Part shown: positions 14,994-24,732 of the stretch, piece after piece
How the letters are laid out: each line of letters begins with the position of its first letter
Position numbering within the stretch: the first letter of the stretch is position 1
NCBI GenBank assembly: GCA_002328035.1
Contig: DCVL01000007.1
Span: 22,369 to 86,368 of the forward strand
Length of the DNA: 64,000 bases
From: Geobacter sp. UBA2189
GTDB lineage: Bacteria; Desulfobacterota; Desulfuromonadia; Geobacterales; Pseudopelobacteraceae
Direction: 5' to 3'
Made by a program: the position numbers and the translations under genes
The notes under the pieces: model-generated
Seen by the model: the letters and a program-made list of their open reading frames with translations, nothing else
Database searches by the model: none
Told to the model about the DNA's origin: nothing

Positions 14994-15842
14994 TTAGGAG
15001 AAGAAAGATTTGTCTTTTGTGTATGCCTCAATAAAGCGCTCAAGAAGGTTGTTAGTAGTATCCGCTTCAAGACCAAGATTAACTGCAGGTTGGCTGACAG
15101 CAACATCAAGATCCTCTTCAGCCTGGAGAGTTCCAACCCCGTAACGGTGGCAGAATATGTTGGAGAGACTTACGACGTTTGTCAGAATAGTTACGTAAGG
15201 TTCTTCATCGTCAGCAAGGTTAAGAGTGTGATGCGCCAGCACAGCCTTTATAAGGGATTCAGGGAAATTCCATTTTTTGATAACCATGGCACCAGCTTCT
15301 TCATGGGTGTAAGAAAAGAGCATCCTCTCGGCTGCCTCAAACGAGATTCCCTCATTGTATGAAATCTGCATAACCTGCTGAAACTTATCCTTGTCCAGAA
15401 AGTTCATTATCTGCTTTCCTATGTCATGAAACAGTCCGCCCAAAAACGCCTCATCAGGGTTGATCTTCCTGATTTGAGAGGCGATGATACGTGCCGCAAG
15501 TCCGGCTCCGAAAGAATGTTCCCAGAGGAGTTTTTCAGTAAGTCCGTAAGGGTGATAGACCTGTTTGACAGATGCTGTGACCACGACGCTTTTTAGGGTA
15601 ACAAACCCTAGCATCATAATGGCGTGTGGCAATGTCAGTATCTGTCGTTGGGCGCCATAGAAGGAGGAGTTTGATATCTTAAGGACACGAGCGGCAACTG
15701 CAGGATCTGAAGAGACCGCTTTTGCCAGATCCTCTGCAGTTGAATTTTCGTCCTCCATCAAATGCATTACCTTGGTTGCCACCACAGGAATAGTAGGCAG
15801 GTCACCGGCTGACATGATGATCTGTTCCAAGTCTGTACTCAT
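14994..15842 (-). CDS. HDOD domain signalling protein
   Basis: A 282-residue protein whose HDOD domain (PTIPVVATKVMHLMEDENS, KISNSSFYGAQRQILTLPHA, GLFHDIGKQIMNFLD) covers most of its length. HDOD proteins are metal-free or catalytically dead HD relatives acting as scaffolds in signalling; this one keeps an HDxG-like HDIGK. The start at 15842 (MSTDLEQ) follows GGGGA, and the 18 residues upstream of it look non-native. It is monocistronic, divergent from the TPR gene at 15991. Confidence 0.88.
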   Translation of the reverse strand: MSTDLEQIIMSAGDLPTIPVVATKVMHLMEDENSTAEDLAKAVSSDPAVAARVLKISNSSFYGAQRQILTLPHAIMMLGFVTLKSVVVTASVKQVYHPYGLTEKLLWEHSFGAGLAARIIASQIRKINPDEAFLGGLFHDIGKQIMNFLDKDKFQQVMQISYNEGISFEAAERMLFSYTHEEAGAMVIKKWNFPESLIKAVLAHHTLNLADDEEPYVTILTNVVSLSNIFCHRYGVGTLQAEEDLDVAVSQPAVNLGLEADTTNNLLERFIEAYTKDKSFFS

Positions 15843-15922
15843 TTTTTGTCCCCTATAAAACGGTATGATTTGGCATAGTATTCCATAAAACCTCAAATAA
15901 TCAAGTAGTTCAGCGTAATTGT

Positions 15923-15951
15923 TTGAATTTAAGTGTTTTTATATATATACT
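15923..15951 (+). promoter_or_regulatory. Sigma70-type promoter for the TPR gene
   Basis: TTGAAT at 15923-15928 and TATACT at 15946-15951 are separated by 17 bp, 39 bp upstream of the ATG at 15991. The spacing is ideal and no other -35/-10 pair of similar quality is nearby. Confidence 0.65.
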
Positions 15952-15990
15952 GTCCGCCATTCTTTAAGACAAACAAAAGGAAAATCAATT

Positions 15991-17901
15991 ATGTATATGA
16001 GAAAAACAACTGCTTTTCCATTTCTTTTGGGCGTGTTTTTTCTGCTTACTGCGTTCAGTTGGAATTTTGGTGGAGACAAGTGCAAGGATGCGCTAGAGCT
16101 TGCAAATAAGCTCCCTGCGACAACGGATGAAACAACAAGAGCGAAGGATGAAAATAAAATAATTGAACTTTGCCCTGACGGAGCTGCCGCAAAATATGTT
16201 CAGGGGGTTCAGGCTGAGAGGATTGGAAATGTTGATCGTGCTGTAGCAGCCTACAGACGTGCTTTGCAGCAAGACCCTGCCTTTGGAGCAGCTTCCGGCA
16301 ATCTGGGCTTGATTTATCTTCAAAAGGGGCTTGCAGATGATGCGGCAATTGCCTTGACAAAGGGGCTTGCTACCCGAGCTGTTCCCGCCTGGCACAAGGC
16401 GATGGGTAAGATCATGTTTGATAGGAAGTTTTATTCCCTGGCGCTGTACCATTATGGTGAGGCTGCCCAGCTGGTTCCTTCCGATGCCGGCGCCTTGGCT
16501 GGACAGGCGGATGTCTATGCGGCTCAGGGCCAGACAGACAGGGCGATTGATGAGTTAAGGCGGGCACTGCTGCTTGATCCGGCAAACGAACAGGCTGCGC
16601 TTTCCCTGGCAGGTATTTATGTTCAGCAGAACAAACAGGATGCTGCATTGGAGATCCTTAAGAAGTCGGTAACGATCAACTCGCGCAGCAGCCGCCTGCA
16701 CCTTATGCTTGCCGATATATACGAAAAAAGGGGAGACGCAAAACTGGCCGAGTATGAACGTTTGCTCGGGGGCAAGAAAACTGCCCAGATTGAAGAGCAG
16801 GTTGCAAAACCGGAAGGTATAATGCTTGCTGATCAGCTTGTTGCAAGCGGTGAAACAGAGAAAGCTATAGAGGCATATAAACTTGCCCTTAAGCAGACTC
16901 CTGATTCTGTTGAAATAAATGAAAAGCTGGGTGCTATCTATTTTAAAATGGGGAAAGATGCCGATGCTATACTGGCCTATCGTGAGGCAACATATCTTGG
17001 CAGTACAAAGCCTGAGGTTTATTATAATCTTGGTCAGTTGTACGAGAAGCGAAACCAGCTTGATGAAGCAGTCGTCTCCTACAAGAGAGCGATCGAAAAA
17101 AAGCCTGATTTTGCTGATGCCCGCCTGAGATTGGCCAATATAAGGAACGATCGTGGTAATATACAGGAGGCTGTTGAACAGTACGTTGAGTTTTTGAAGC
17201 TGAAACCGGAAAGTGCGGATATTCACCTGAAGCTTGCAAGGATACTTGCAAAAAATAAAAATCTCACTTTGGCTGAGGAGTCTTACAAGGCGGTTTTAAA
17301 GCTGGCTCCTGAAAATCCTGAGGCCAATCGTGAAATTGCTGCCATATACCGCGCCAAGGGTATGAATGACAAGGCAATGGAGCATTATAGGAAGGCTCTG
17401 GAGATTCGTAAAGACGATGCTGAATCCCGTAACGCTCTGGTGGGTCTTTATGTAAAAGAAAAAAAGTATGATGAGCTTCTTGAACTGCTGAAAAAGGCTG
17501 TAGAGATTACCCCCGATGATCCCAATAACCACTACAAGCTGGGTCTTATATATGATTTCAAGAAAGACAACGATGCTGCATTGGAGAGTTATAAAAAGGC
17601 GGTTGAACTAAAGTCTGACCATGCGCGTGCTCTGCTTGCCATGGGTAGACTATATATGAAAACCGGTCGTTTGTCTGAGGCTCGTGAGGCTCTTGAGTCT
17701 GCCAGGAAGGCAGACCCCAACATGGAAGAGACGTCGGTTCTTTTAAACAATATAAGGGATGAGTTCAATCCTGTTCCTCGCAAGAGCTTCAAATCAAAAA
17801 AATATAAAAAGAGCAAGTCTAAGTCCAAGAAGAAAACTTCCAAGAAGATTAAGAAAAAGAGTGCGGTCAAAAAGTCTGTTCCTGCTAAAAAATCCAAATG
17901 A
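15991..17901 (+). CDS. Secreted TPR-repeat protein with Lys-rich tail
   Basis: A 636-residue protein with a signal peptide-like N-terminus (FPFLLGVFFLLTAFSW) followed by about 14-15 tandem TPR motifs of the W-x-x-G-x-Y type (for example AVAAYRRALQQDPAFGAASG, AVVSYKRAIEKKPDFADARL). The last 40 residues are a Lys/Ser-rich tail (KKYKKSKSKSKKKTSKKIK), which could bind nucleic acid, anionic polymer or cell wall. The ATG at 15991 is preceded by AAAGGA, and an earlier in-frame ATG has no ribosome binding site. A strong terminator follows. A periplasmic scaffold, perhaps for envelope or polysaccharide assembly, is a guess. Confidence 0.85.
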   Translation: MYMRKTTAFPFLLGVFFLLTAFSWNFGGDKCKDALELANKLPATTDETTRAKDENKIIELCPDGAAAKYVQGVQAERIGNVDRAVAAYRRALQQDPAFGAASGNLGLIYLQKGLADDAAIALTKGLATRAVPAWHKAMGKIMFDRKFYSLALYHYGEAAQLVPSDAGALAGQADVYAAQGQTDRAIDELRRALLLDPANEQAALSLAGIYVQQNKQDAALEILKKSVTINSRSSRLHLMLADIYEKRGDAKLAEYERLLGGKKTAQIEEQVAKPEGIMLADQLVASGETEKAIEAYKLALKQTPDSVEINEKLGAIYFKMGKDADAILAYREATYLGSTKPEVYYNLGQLYEKRNQLDEAVVSYKRAIEKKPDFADARLRLANIRNDRGNIQEAVEQYVEFLKLKPESADIHLKLARILAKNKNLTLAEESYKAVLKLAPENPEANREIAAIYRAKGMNDKAMEHYRKALEIRKDDAESRNALVGLYVKEKKYDELLELLKKAVEITPDDPNNHYKLGLIYDFKKDNDAALESYKKAVELKSDHARALLAMGRLYMKTGRLSEAREALESARKADPNMEETSVLLNNIRDEFNPVPRKSFKSKKYKKSKSKSKKKTSKKIKKKSAVKKSVPAKKSK

Positions 17902-17912
17902 AATACTGACAA

Positions 17913-17939
17913 CGGCCAGCAATGCTGGCCGCCTTTTTT
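17913..17939 (+). terminator. Rho-independent terminator after the TPR gene
   Basis: CGGCCAGC (17913-17920), loop AAT, GCTGGCCG (17924-17931), followed by CC and a run of six T. This is a textbook intrinsic terminator and makes the TPR gene monocistronic. Confidence 0.92.
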
Positions 17940-17981
17940 GTTCATTATTTGTATTTCATCAACAATACCAATGGTATATAT

Positions 17982-20900
17982 ATGTCACTCTTTCTTCCAG
18001 ATTATTTTCAATATGTGATTCAGATTTCGTTAACTGCGCAGGAACGTTTTAATTATAGGAACCTTCTGCCTACAGGTATTGACAGATACCCACGGGTATT
18101 GTTTTATCGCCGACTTGCCCTGGCTATGGCCAAATCTGGCAGAGGAAAGACAGGGGTAACAGCAGCTCAACTTAACCTTTATGCGTCGCTCCTGGATATT
18201 TACCGTTATCTGATAGATGAATTGGCGGCGGGAGAGAATATAACCCTGCTTGCAGACGCCCTTGCCCAATCAGGGTTAACGGTTTCCGATCAGCAGACAA
18301 TCCAGACCTTCAATGCCTTTACGTTACTCTTTCCACCTGCCTGCCCACTTAAAGAAATAAAAGAGGAGGCAAAGCGGCATATTTTGCTTCGTGAACTGCT
18401 ATTGCTTGATCTTGCCTCTAAAAACAGGGCTCTTGATCCTCTTCGTCTTTTGCTGGATGACAATGAACTGGTGTCTGTTGCTCCATACAAAAAAGTAGTT
18501 CATGCTCTTCAGAGTACTCTGGCCAAGGCCCCTGTTCTGCCGCTAATAGATATGACCCTCGTTGAGGCGTTGCACGCCCCTCTGGCTGCTGATCCTAAAT
18601 CCCTGGCTGGTCAGCTTTATTATATCCGCCAGGAGTGGGCAAAGCTGTTACCGCCAGAGCTGCTGGAGGATCTGTTTACCGCATTTGATATACTTGATGA
18701 GGAAGAACGTCAGTGGAGTGATGGTGGAGCAGGCCCCACAGAAGTGCTTGTTTTTGGTTCAGGCTATATTGATAGTCAGGAGGCTGGTTCAAAAGCCGTG
18801 CACCATGGGGCAGGGCATTATGCGGGCTATGATCAGCCTGAGTATGAGGCCTTTTCCAGTGATGCTGACTGGATGTCAAATCTTGTGATGATAGCCAAGA
18901 TGACCCATGTCTGGCTGGATCAGCTCTCCAAAAACTACGGGTACCCTGTAAGCAGGCTGAATCAAGTACCGGATGCGGAGCTGGATCGCCTTGCAGGCTG
19001 GGGATTTACAGGTCTCTGGCTGATAGGGATCTGGGAACGTTCTCCAGCTTCAAGAAGGATAAAGGAGTTATGCGGAAATCCTGAGGCGCATGCATCTGCC
19101 TACTCACTGTTCGACTATACCATTGCCGCTGATCTTGGAGGGGAGGAAGCCTTCCTGAACCTTAAAAGCAGGGCATGGAAACGTGGCATAAGGCTTGCCA
19201 GCGACATGGTGCCAAATCATACCGGTATCTACTCCAGATGGTTGCTGGAGCATCCTGACTGGTTCATACAGAGTGAATATGCCCCTTTTCCAACATACCA
19301 ATTTAACGGTGAGGATCTGTCACACAACCCTTCAGTTACAATCCAGGTTGAGGATGGATACTGGAGCAAGCAGGATGCTGCCGTAGTTTTCAGGATGATC
19401 GATCGTCGTGATTCCCGAACACGTTACATCTACCATGGGAACGATGGAACCAGCATTCCCTGGAATGACACCGCACAGCTTAATTACCTGATTCCAGAGG
19501 TAAGGGAGGCGGTGATTCAGACTATCCTCCATGTCGCCCGCCTGACTCCGATTATCCGTTTTGATGCTGCCATGACACTTGCAAAGAAGCATTACCAGCG
19601 GCTCTGGTTCCCGCAGCGTGGACTGGGTGGTGGTATACCTTCCCGAGCAGAGCACGCAATGGGGCGTGACGAGTTTGATGCTGTATTTCCGGTTGAATTT
19701 TGGCGTGAGGTTGTTGACAGGATGGCTATTGAAGCGCCGGACACACTACTTCTGGCTGAGGCGTTCTGGATGATGGAAGGTTACTTTGTCAGGACTCTCG
19801 GTATGCACAGGGTTTACAATTCGGCCTTTATGAACATGTTGAAGATGGAGGAAAACGCCAAATATAGACAGACTATAAGAAATGTACTCGAATTTAATCC
19901 CGAGATCCTTAAGCGATTTGTCAATTTTATGAATAATCCGGACGAAAAAACCGCTATTGAACAATTTGGCTCTCAGGCCAAGTACTTTGGAGCCTGCGTT
20001 CTTTTGGTTACCATGCCGGGGCTTCCGATGTTCGGGCATGGCCAGATTGAAGGTTTCCACGAAAAATACGGTATGGAGTACAGGCGAGCCTACTGGAATG
20101 AGCCGGTGGACGAGGGTCTTGTTAGAGGCCATGAATTATGGATCTTTCCGCTTCTTAAGCGAAGATGGCTTTTTTCCGGCTCCGAAAACTTTGCTCTCTA
20201 CGATTTTTACTGCTATGACGGCAGCGTAGATGAAAACGTTTTTGCCTACAGCAACCGCGTAGGCGATCATCGTGCCCTTGTTTTGTACAATAACAGTTTT
20301 TCCAAAACAGCCGGATGGATCAAGACCGCCCTGCCTGTTGCTGTAAAGACCGGAGAAGATTCTGTTGAACTGCGCTCAACCGATTTATGCCAGGCGCTTT
20401 CCATTCCTGATGCCGCGACATCCTTTCTTGCCTTTAGAGATCTGTCCACCGGTCTCGAATTCTTGCGTAATCCGACGGATATGCAAAACAGGGGGCTTTT
20501 TGCCGAGCTTTCCGAATATGAGTTTCATATCTTTCTGGAGTTCAGGATATTAGAAGAAACAGAGGCGGGAGATTGGGGAAAACTCTGTAATTGTCTGGCT
20601 GGGAGGGGAGTATATTCACTTGATGAAGAGCTGATACAGCTTCAAAATCAGCCAATTATCTCCGCTTTTTCATCTTTTATGGCTGAAATAACCAGTTTTG
20701 ATGCAAAAACCGACTCGTTTAAAGAGTTGTTAAAGGACTATTCTGAAAAGTTATTTTTAAAGGGTGCCAGACCTGAAATAACAAAATTTAAAGGTTCTCT
20801 GACGACGGCATTCAATCCTGAACTGGCCAGCAAAACCCTCCGTATGCTGAGGAAATCAGGTGTAAGTCGTCAGGAGTTACCGCTTGATAAGAAAAATCGG

Positions 20901-21356
20901 AGATATGCGCTTGCAATTCTCGTAACCCGCTGGATGGTGCTCCCACTTGGAGATGATGCTCTTGAATTATACGGGCTTGGTCGCGCCTTATCCTCGTTTA
21001 TTACAAAAGGAGTTGAGGAAGGGCGTCAGGTGCAACTTGATGTAATAGGACTGTCTGCCGCAGCTGCGGTAGCCTGGAAAATCTGGTCAGATGGAGCCAC
21101 TTTGAGGCCGATCTCGGCTGTTTTCAGCAACAAACTCCTGCAGCGTTTTATGATGGTGCATGATGACAGTGGAACTACATGGTTCAACAAGGAACACTTT
21201 GAAGAGCTGTTGCAGTGGCTTGCCCTGTTAATTGCTTTTGAAAAGGCTCAAAAACCGGAGATTCCACTGCTACCGGTTCTTGAACTGAAAGAGCTTGCAG
21301 CCGCTTCAGGCTATAGGGTAAGGGGATTTGAGCAATTGACAGAAGGCCTTTTTTAG
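17982..21356 (+). CDS. Large GH13-family alpha-amylase-like protein
   Basis: A 1124-residue cytoplasmic-looking protein (no signal peptide) with a GH13 catalytic barrel in the middle. Region I is DMVPNHTG; the nucleophile Asp is in RFDAAM (residue 528), the acid/base Glu in LLLAEAF (residue 593), and the third Asp in NFMNNPDE (residue 654). The catalytic triad is intact, but the usual His before the last Asp is Pro. About 400 N-terminal and 350 C-terminal residues belong to no domain I can name. A role in glycogen or trehalose-type alpha-glucan turnover is plausible. The ATG at 17982 has only a weak ribosome binding site; it is followed by an outer-membrane-like gene at 15 bp. Confidence 0.85.
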   Translation: MSLFLPDYFQYVIQISLTAQERFNYRNLLPTGIDRYPRVLFYRRLALAMAKSGRGKTGVTAAQLNLYASLLDIYRYLIDELAAGENITLLADALAQSGLTVSDQQTIQTFNAFTLLFPPACPLKEIKEEAKRHILLRELLLLDLASKNRALDPLRLLLDDNELVSVAPYKKVVHALQSTLAKAPVLPLIDMTLVEALHAPLAADPKSLAGQLYYIRQEWAKLLPPELLEDLFTAFDILDEEERQWSDGGAGPTEVLVFGSGYIDSQEAGSKAVHHGAGHYAGYDQPEYEAFSSDADWMSNLVMIAKMTHVWLDQLSKNYGYPVSRLNQVPDAELDRLAGWGFTGLWLIGIWERSPASRRIKELCGNPEAHASAYSLFDYTIAADLGGEEAFLNLKSRAWKRGIRLASDMVPNHTGIYSRWLLEHPDWFIQSEYAPFPTYQFNGEDLSHNPSVTIQVEDGYWSKQDAAVVFRMIDRRDSRTRYIYHGNDGTSIPWNDTAQLNYLIPEVREAVIQTILHVARLTPIIRFDAAMTLAKKHYQRLWFPQRGLGGGIPSRAEHAMGRDEFDAVFPVEFWREVVDRMAIEAPDTLLLAEAFWMMEGYFVRTLGMHRVYNSAFMNMLKMEENAKYRQTIRNVLEFNPEILKRFVNFMNNPDEKTAIEQFGSQAKYFGACVLLVTMPGLPMFGHGQIEGFHEKYGMEYRRAYWNEPVDEGLVRGHELWIFPLLKRRWLFSGSENFALYDFYCYDGSVDENVFAYSNRVGDHRALVLYNNSFSKTAGWIKTALPVAVKTGEDSVELRSTDLCQALSIPDAATSFLAFRDLSTGLEFLRNPTDMQNRGLFAELSEYEFHIFLEFRILEETEAGDWGKLCNCLAGRGVYSLDEELIQLQNQPIISAFSSFMAEITSFDAKTDSFKELLKDYSEKLFLKGARPEITKFKGSLTTAFNPELASKTLRMLRKSGVSRQELPLDKKNRRYALAILVTRWMVLPLGDDALELYGLGRALSSFITKGVEEGRQVQLDVIGLSAAAAVAWKIWSDGATLRPISAVFSNKLLQRFMMVHDDSGTTWFNKEHFEELLQWLALLIAFEKAQKPEIPLLPVLELKELAAASGYRVRGFEQLTEGLF

Positions 21357-21371
21357 AGAAGGAGCCTGACT

Positions 21372-22349
21372 ATGCGATTTATTTTGCTTCTACTCTTTCT
21401 CCTGCTGCAATTATCCGTTTTACCGGCTTTTGCGGAGGAGGCAAGCGGTGTAAGACAGCCTGAATTGCATAAGAAAAGCATAAAGGAATACCTTTTTGGA
21501 TCTCATCCCCTAGGCTGGGCTGATCTGGACTGGGAACTGGATCTCTACTACACAAATCTCTCACTTAATATACCTCTTGACGGATCACCCATTCCCCATG
21601 TTGCCGACAAGTCGGAATTTGAGGTTTACAGCGGGTTGTGGCTTGATTCATTTATTCCAAGGTTCATGGTTCTTGAGGCTGCGGTTATGCCTATGCCGCT
21701 ACTTGGGGTCGCACTTAAAGAGTATACCGGGGATTTTTACAAGACAGCGGACATAGGAAGAAACCAGAATGTTATCAGCTGGATAACAGCAGGTTTTGAA
21801 GAACCATATGCTATTTCCGTTTTCTTCGGCAATATGGTCAAATTTGACAAGCCTGGTGAACGGCGGCTTTCGTCCAACAAGGGGTATATGGGATACCTTT
21901 TAAGCTGTTCCAACCAGCATATAAGAAATAATGTGATGATACCGGACAATGCGTTTGAGGCTGAGTGGAAGATGAAAGGGGAGCGTGACTTCAAGGACGA
22001 AAAGCTCTCATGGAGTTTTCGCCTTGGAGCTAAAGTCCATGAAAACCAGGATATAAAAAATACATTTTATATCGGTTTTAGGAGAAGCAATCTGGATTTC
22101 AGGGTAAACCCTTTTGAGTTTCTGCGTAATAGCACATTTAATGTAAGATGGGATATTGGTACAAAAGACGGCGACCTGCTAAGGCAGGAATACGTTTTGG
22201 GCAAGACCTTTCCTGTAAAATCCTGGAGGGTTGCGCTTAAGCTGGATCTTGGACTTATATGGGAGGATCCGGCCAGATATACCGGCAGTTTGAGGCAAAT
22301 TGGCGATTCAAATTTCACTGTTGTATTACGTCCCAACATACAGTTTTAG
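21372..22349 (+). CDS. Predicted outer-membrane / periplasmic protein of unknown family
   Basis: A 325-residue protein with a clear signal peptide (FILLLLFLLLQLSVLPAFA). The rest shows alternating amphipathic strands with many aromatic residues (WELDLYYTNLSLNIPLDG, WRVALKLDLGLIW) and ends in Phe (VVLRPNIQF), consistent with a small outer-membrane beta barrel. GGAG precedes the ATG. It lies between the GH13 gene and mnmA, each within 16 bp, so the three are probably co-transcribed. I recognise no named family. Confidence 0.7.
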   Translation: MRFILLLLFLLLQLSVLPAFAEEASGVRQPELHKKSIKEYLFGSHPLGWADLDWELDLYYTNLSLNIPLDGSPIPHVADKSEFEVYSGLWLDSFIPRFMVLEAAVMPMPLLGVALKEYTGDFYKTADIGRNQNVISWITAGFEEPYAISVFFGNMVKFDKPGERRLSSNKGYMGYLLSCSNQHIRNNVMIPDNAFEAEWKMKGERDFKDEKLSWSFRLGAKVHENQDIKNTFYIGFRRSNLDFRVNPFEFLRNSTFNVRWDIGTKDGDLLRQEYVLGKTFPVKSWRVALKLDLGLIWEDPARYTGSLRQIGDSNFTVVLRPNIQF

Positions 22350-22351
22350 AG

Positions 22352-23458
22352 ATGCAGATTAATAATCCAAAACAATTAATAGCCGTTGCCCTTTCCGGAG
22401 GGGTTGATTCTGCTGTAGCGGCAGCCATGCTAAAGGCAGAGGGGCATGAACTTGTCGCTATAACAATGACTCTTCCGGGCAATTCAGCTGAGGACAGAGG
22501 CGCTGAGGATGTTGCCGCCTATCTGGGGATGCCCCTGCACAGGTTTGATATGACAGCTGCATTCGAACAACACGTTATCAAGCCGTTTGTAAACAGCTAC
22601 CTTAACGGAGAGACCCCTAATCCATGTGTGCGCTGTAACAGCATGATCAAGTTTGGACTTTTGCTTGAGCATGCACGCTCAGTTGGAGCTGAGAGGATAG
22701 CTACAGGACATTTTGCCAGAATAGTTAAGGATGCAGAAGGCAAGGCTCATCTTTATACGGCAGGGGATCGCCGCAAGGATCAGTCCTACTTCCTTGCAGC
22801 TATTGGACAGGAGGCGCTTGAAAGGGTTATATTCCCTCTGGCGAACCTATCAGGAAAGGATGAGGTTAGACGTCTTGCGCAGGGATTTGGCTTACCGGTT
22901 GCTGAAAAGAAGGAAAGCCAGGATGTTTGCTTCTTGACTGACAATGGATATGCTGAACTGCTTTTGTCCCGGCTTCCGGGTAAGGTTGCGAAGGGGATGA
23001 TAGTACACCGTTCAGGGCGTCTGCTTGGCAGGCATAACGGTTTCTGGCGCTTTACGGTTGGCCAGCGTAAAGGTCTTGGGCTTGCTTGGAATGAACCTCT
23101 CTATGTGCTTGAGGTTAACGCAGGCAGAAACAGGATAGTGGTTGGAGAAGAGCGTTATCTCTATTCATCGGGATTGCTGGCAGATGAACCGGTCTGGTTT
23201 GGTAGGGCTCCGGAAGACCGGTTTAATGCGCTATGCAAGATACGATACCGTCATGCTCCTGTCTCATGTTCGATTAAACCCGAATCAGACGGAGCACTAA
23301 AGGTTGTTTTTGATGAGGCTCAGAGGGCGGTTACGCCAGGGCAGACATTGGTCGTGTATGAAGGAGACGAGGTATTGGGGGCGGCAAGGATCAAAGAGGC
23401 AATAAGTGCTGAAGAGATTGCAGCTGAAAAGGGTGAACCAGAATACAGACTATTGTAA
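22352..23458 (+). CDS. mnmA: tRNA-specific 2-thiouridylase MnmA
   Basis: It thiolates the wobble uridine of tRNA-Lys, -Glu and -Gln. The P-loop-like ATP motif is ALSGGVDSAVAAAML, the first catalytic Cys is in TPNPCVRCN and the second in KKESQDVCFL; GRHNGFWRFTVGQRKGLGLA is typical. At 368 residues it is full length. The ATG lies 2 bp after the upstream stop. The gene converges on the GGDEF gene with 8 bp between stops. Confidence 0.97.
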   Translation: MQINNPKQLIAVALSGGVDSAVAAAMLKAEGHELVAITMTLPGNSAEDRGAEDVAAYLGMPLHRFDMTAAFEQHVIKPFVNSYLNGETPNPCVRCNSMIKFGLLLEHARSVGAERIATGHFARIVKDAEGKAHLYTAGDRRKDQSYFLAAIGQEALERVIFPLANLSGKDEVRRLAQGFGLPVAEKKESQDVCFLTDNGYAELLLSRLPGKVAKGMIVHRSGRLLGRHNGFWRFTVGQRKGLGLAWNEPLYVLEVNAGRNRIVVGEERYLYSSGLLADEPVWFGRAPEDRFNALCKIRYRHAPVSCSIKPESDGALKVVFDEAQRAVTPGQTLVVYEGDEVLGAARIKEAISAEEIAAEKGEPEYRLL

Positions 23459-23466
23459 CCAGGCAG

Positions 23467-24732
23467 CTATATACATAACTTTTGTTGCTTTCTCTCTGCT
23501 TTTTCCTTATACATGAGACGATCTGCCTCCTTCATGCTCTCAAGCAGTTCTTCCGGTCTGTTTGCTGTTGAGACACCTAATGAAAGTAATTTGGCAAATA
23601 TCCCCAGATGATGGTCGTTCTCGTACCCTCTTATCCTTTTGATAGCCTCTTTGACAGCGTCATTGTCGGTACGAATCAGCAGGATTGCAAATTCGTCTCC
23701 GCCTATTCTTGCTACAATATCTCCGGCGCGGAAGGCTGACAGCAGAACCTCGGCCGATCCTTTTATCAGGTTGTCCCCCTCGTCATGTCCCCTTGAGTCA
23801 TTAACCACCTTCAGCCCGTCAATATCGGCCATAACTATACTGACAGGATAATCCCTGCTTGATTCAAGCCTTTTAAACTCCGCATCGAAGTATGCGCGGT
23901 TAAATAGTCCTGTCAGTGGATCGTGTGTTCCGATGTACTGAAGGCTCTCTTCATACTGCTTTCTATCCGTTATATCCTGAGAAACCTTCAAAAAGCCGGT
24001 TATGTTGTTATCGGCGTCGCGAAGCGGGCAGATCTTAACGACCTCCCAATATATGGAGCCATCCTTTCTCTTGTTAGCCAGCTCGCCTTTCCACTCTTCT
24101 CCGCACAAAATGGTTTCCCATAGCTCCTTGTAAAGTTCGGGTGGATTAAGATCTGATTTGAGAATTTTGGGATTTCTTCCGAGAACCTCGGAAGGAAGAT
24201 AGCCGGTCATTCTTGAGAACATATTGTTGATGTACTGAATGGCGCCGCTCTGCGTAGTAATCATTATAAGGGCAGGAGCCTGCTCAACGGCCTGGGAAAG
24301 CATCTTGATCCTGGCTTCCTGTTGTTGAAGTTTCCGCTTTAGCAGGATGTAGTCACTACAGGATTCAATGGCGGAGGTCAGTTGAGAGAAATCAACCGGC
24401 TTCTGAACATACTGGTTAATCCCCAGGCTGATGCACTCCAGCAAATATTCTGTATCGCTGTATGCTGTCAGCATGATGATCTGGCTATCCCTGTCAATAG
24501 CTCGGATCTCGCGCGACATCTCAAGCCCGTTTAATATCGGCATCATAATATCTGTCATAATGATATCCGGACGTTTTTCCTTATATATTTCAAGGCCTTG
24601 ATTGCCATCTTCAGCTATGTAAAGCTCTGTTACGATCCTTTGAAGTATACGAGAGATCTGTTCTCTCGTAATTCGTTCATCCTCAACGTAGAGGAGTGAT
24701 ATATCATAATGCTTCAAAGTATCTTCTTGCAT
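23467..24732 (-). CDS. Response regulator with PAS and GGDEF domains (diguanylate cyclase)
   Basis: A 421-residue protein with an N-terminal receiver (LLYVEDERITREQ, phospho-Asp in IIMTDIMMP), a PAS-PAC module (about residues 145-260; PALIMITTQSGAIQYINN, GFLKVSQDITDRK) and a C-terminal GGDEF domain. The active site GGDEF is intact (ARIGGDEFAILL), and RAGD lies five residues before it, the product-inhibition I-site. It should make cyclic di-GMP on phosphorylation. The start at 24732 follows GAGGCGG. No cognate kinase is adjacent. Confidence 0.93.
   Translation of the reverse strand: MQEDTLKHYDISLLYVEDERITREQISRILQRIVTELYIAEDGNQGLEIYKEKRPDIIMTDIMMPILNGLEMSREIRAIDRDSQIIMLTAYSDTEYLLECISLGINQYVQKPVDFSQLTSAIESCSDYILLKRKLQQQEARIKMLSQAVEQAPALIMITTQSGAIQYINNMFSRMTGYLPSEVLGRNPKILKSDLNPPELYKELWETILCGEEWKGELANKRKDGSIYWEVVKICPLRDADNNITGFLKVSQDITDRKQYEESLQYIGTHDPLTGLFNRAYFDAEFKRLESSRDYPVSIVMADIDGLKVVNDSRGHDEGDNLIKGSAEVLLSAFRAGDIVARIGGDEFAILLIRTDNDAVKEAIKRIRGYENDHHLGIFAKLLSLGVSTANRPEELLESMKEADRLMYKEKAERKQQKLCI

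Noticed and set aside
16555..17226. 223-codon minus-strand frame inside the TPR gene
   Set aside because: The TPR repeats on the plus strand are unmistakable; the antisense frame reflects their periodicity.
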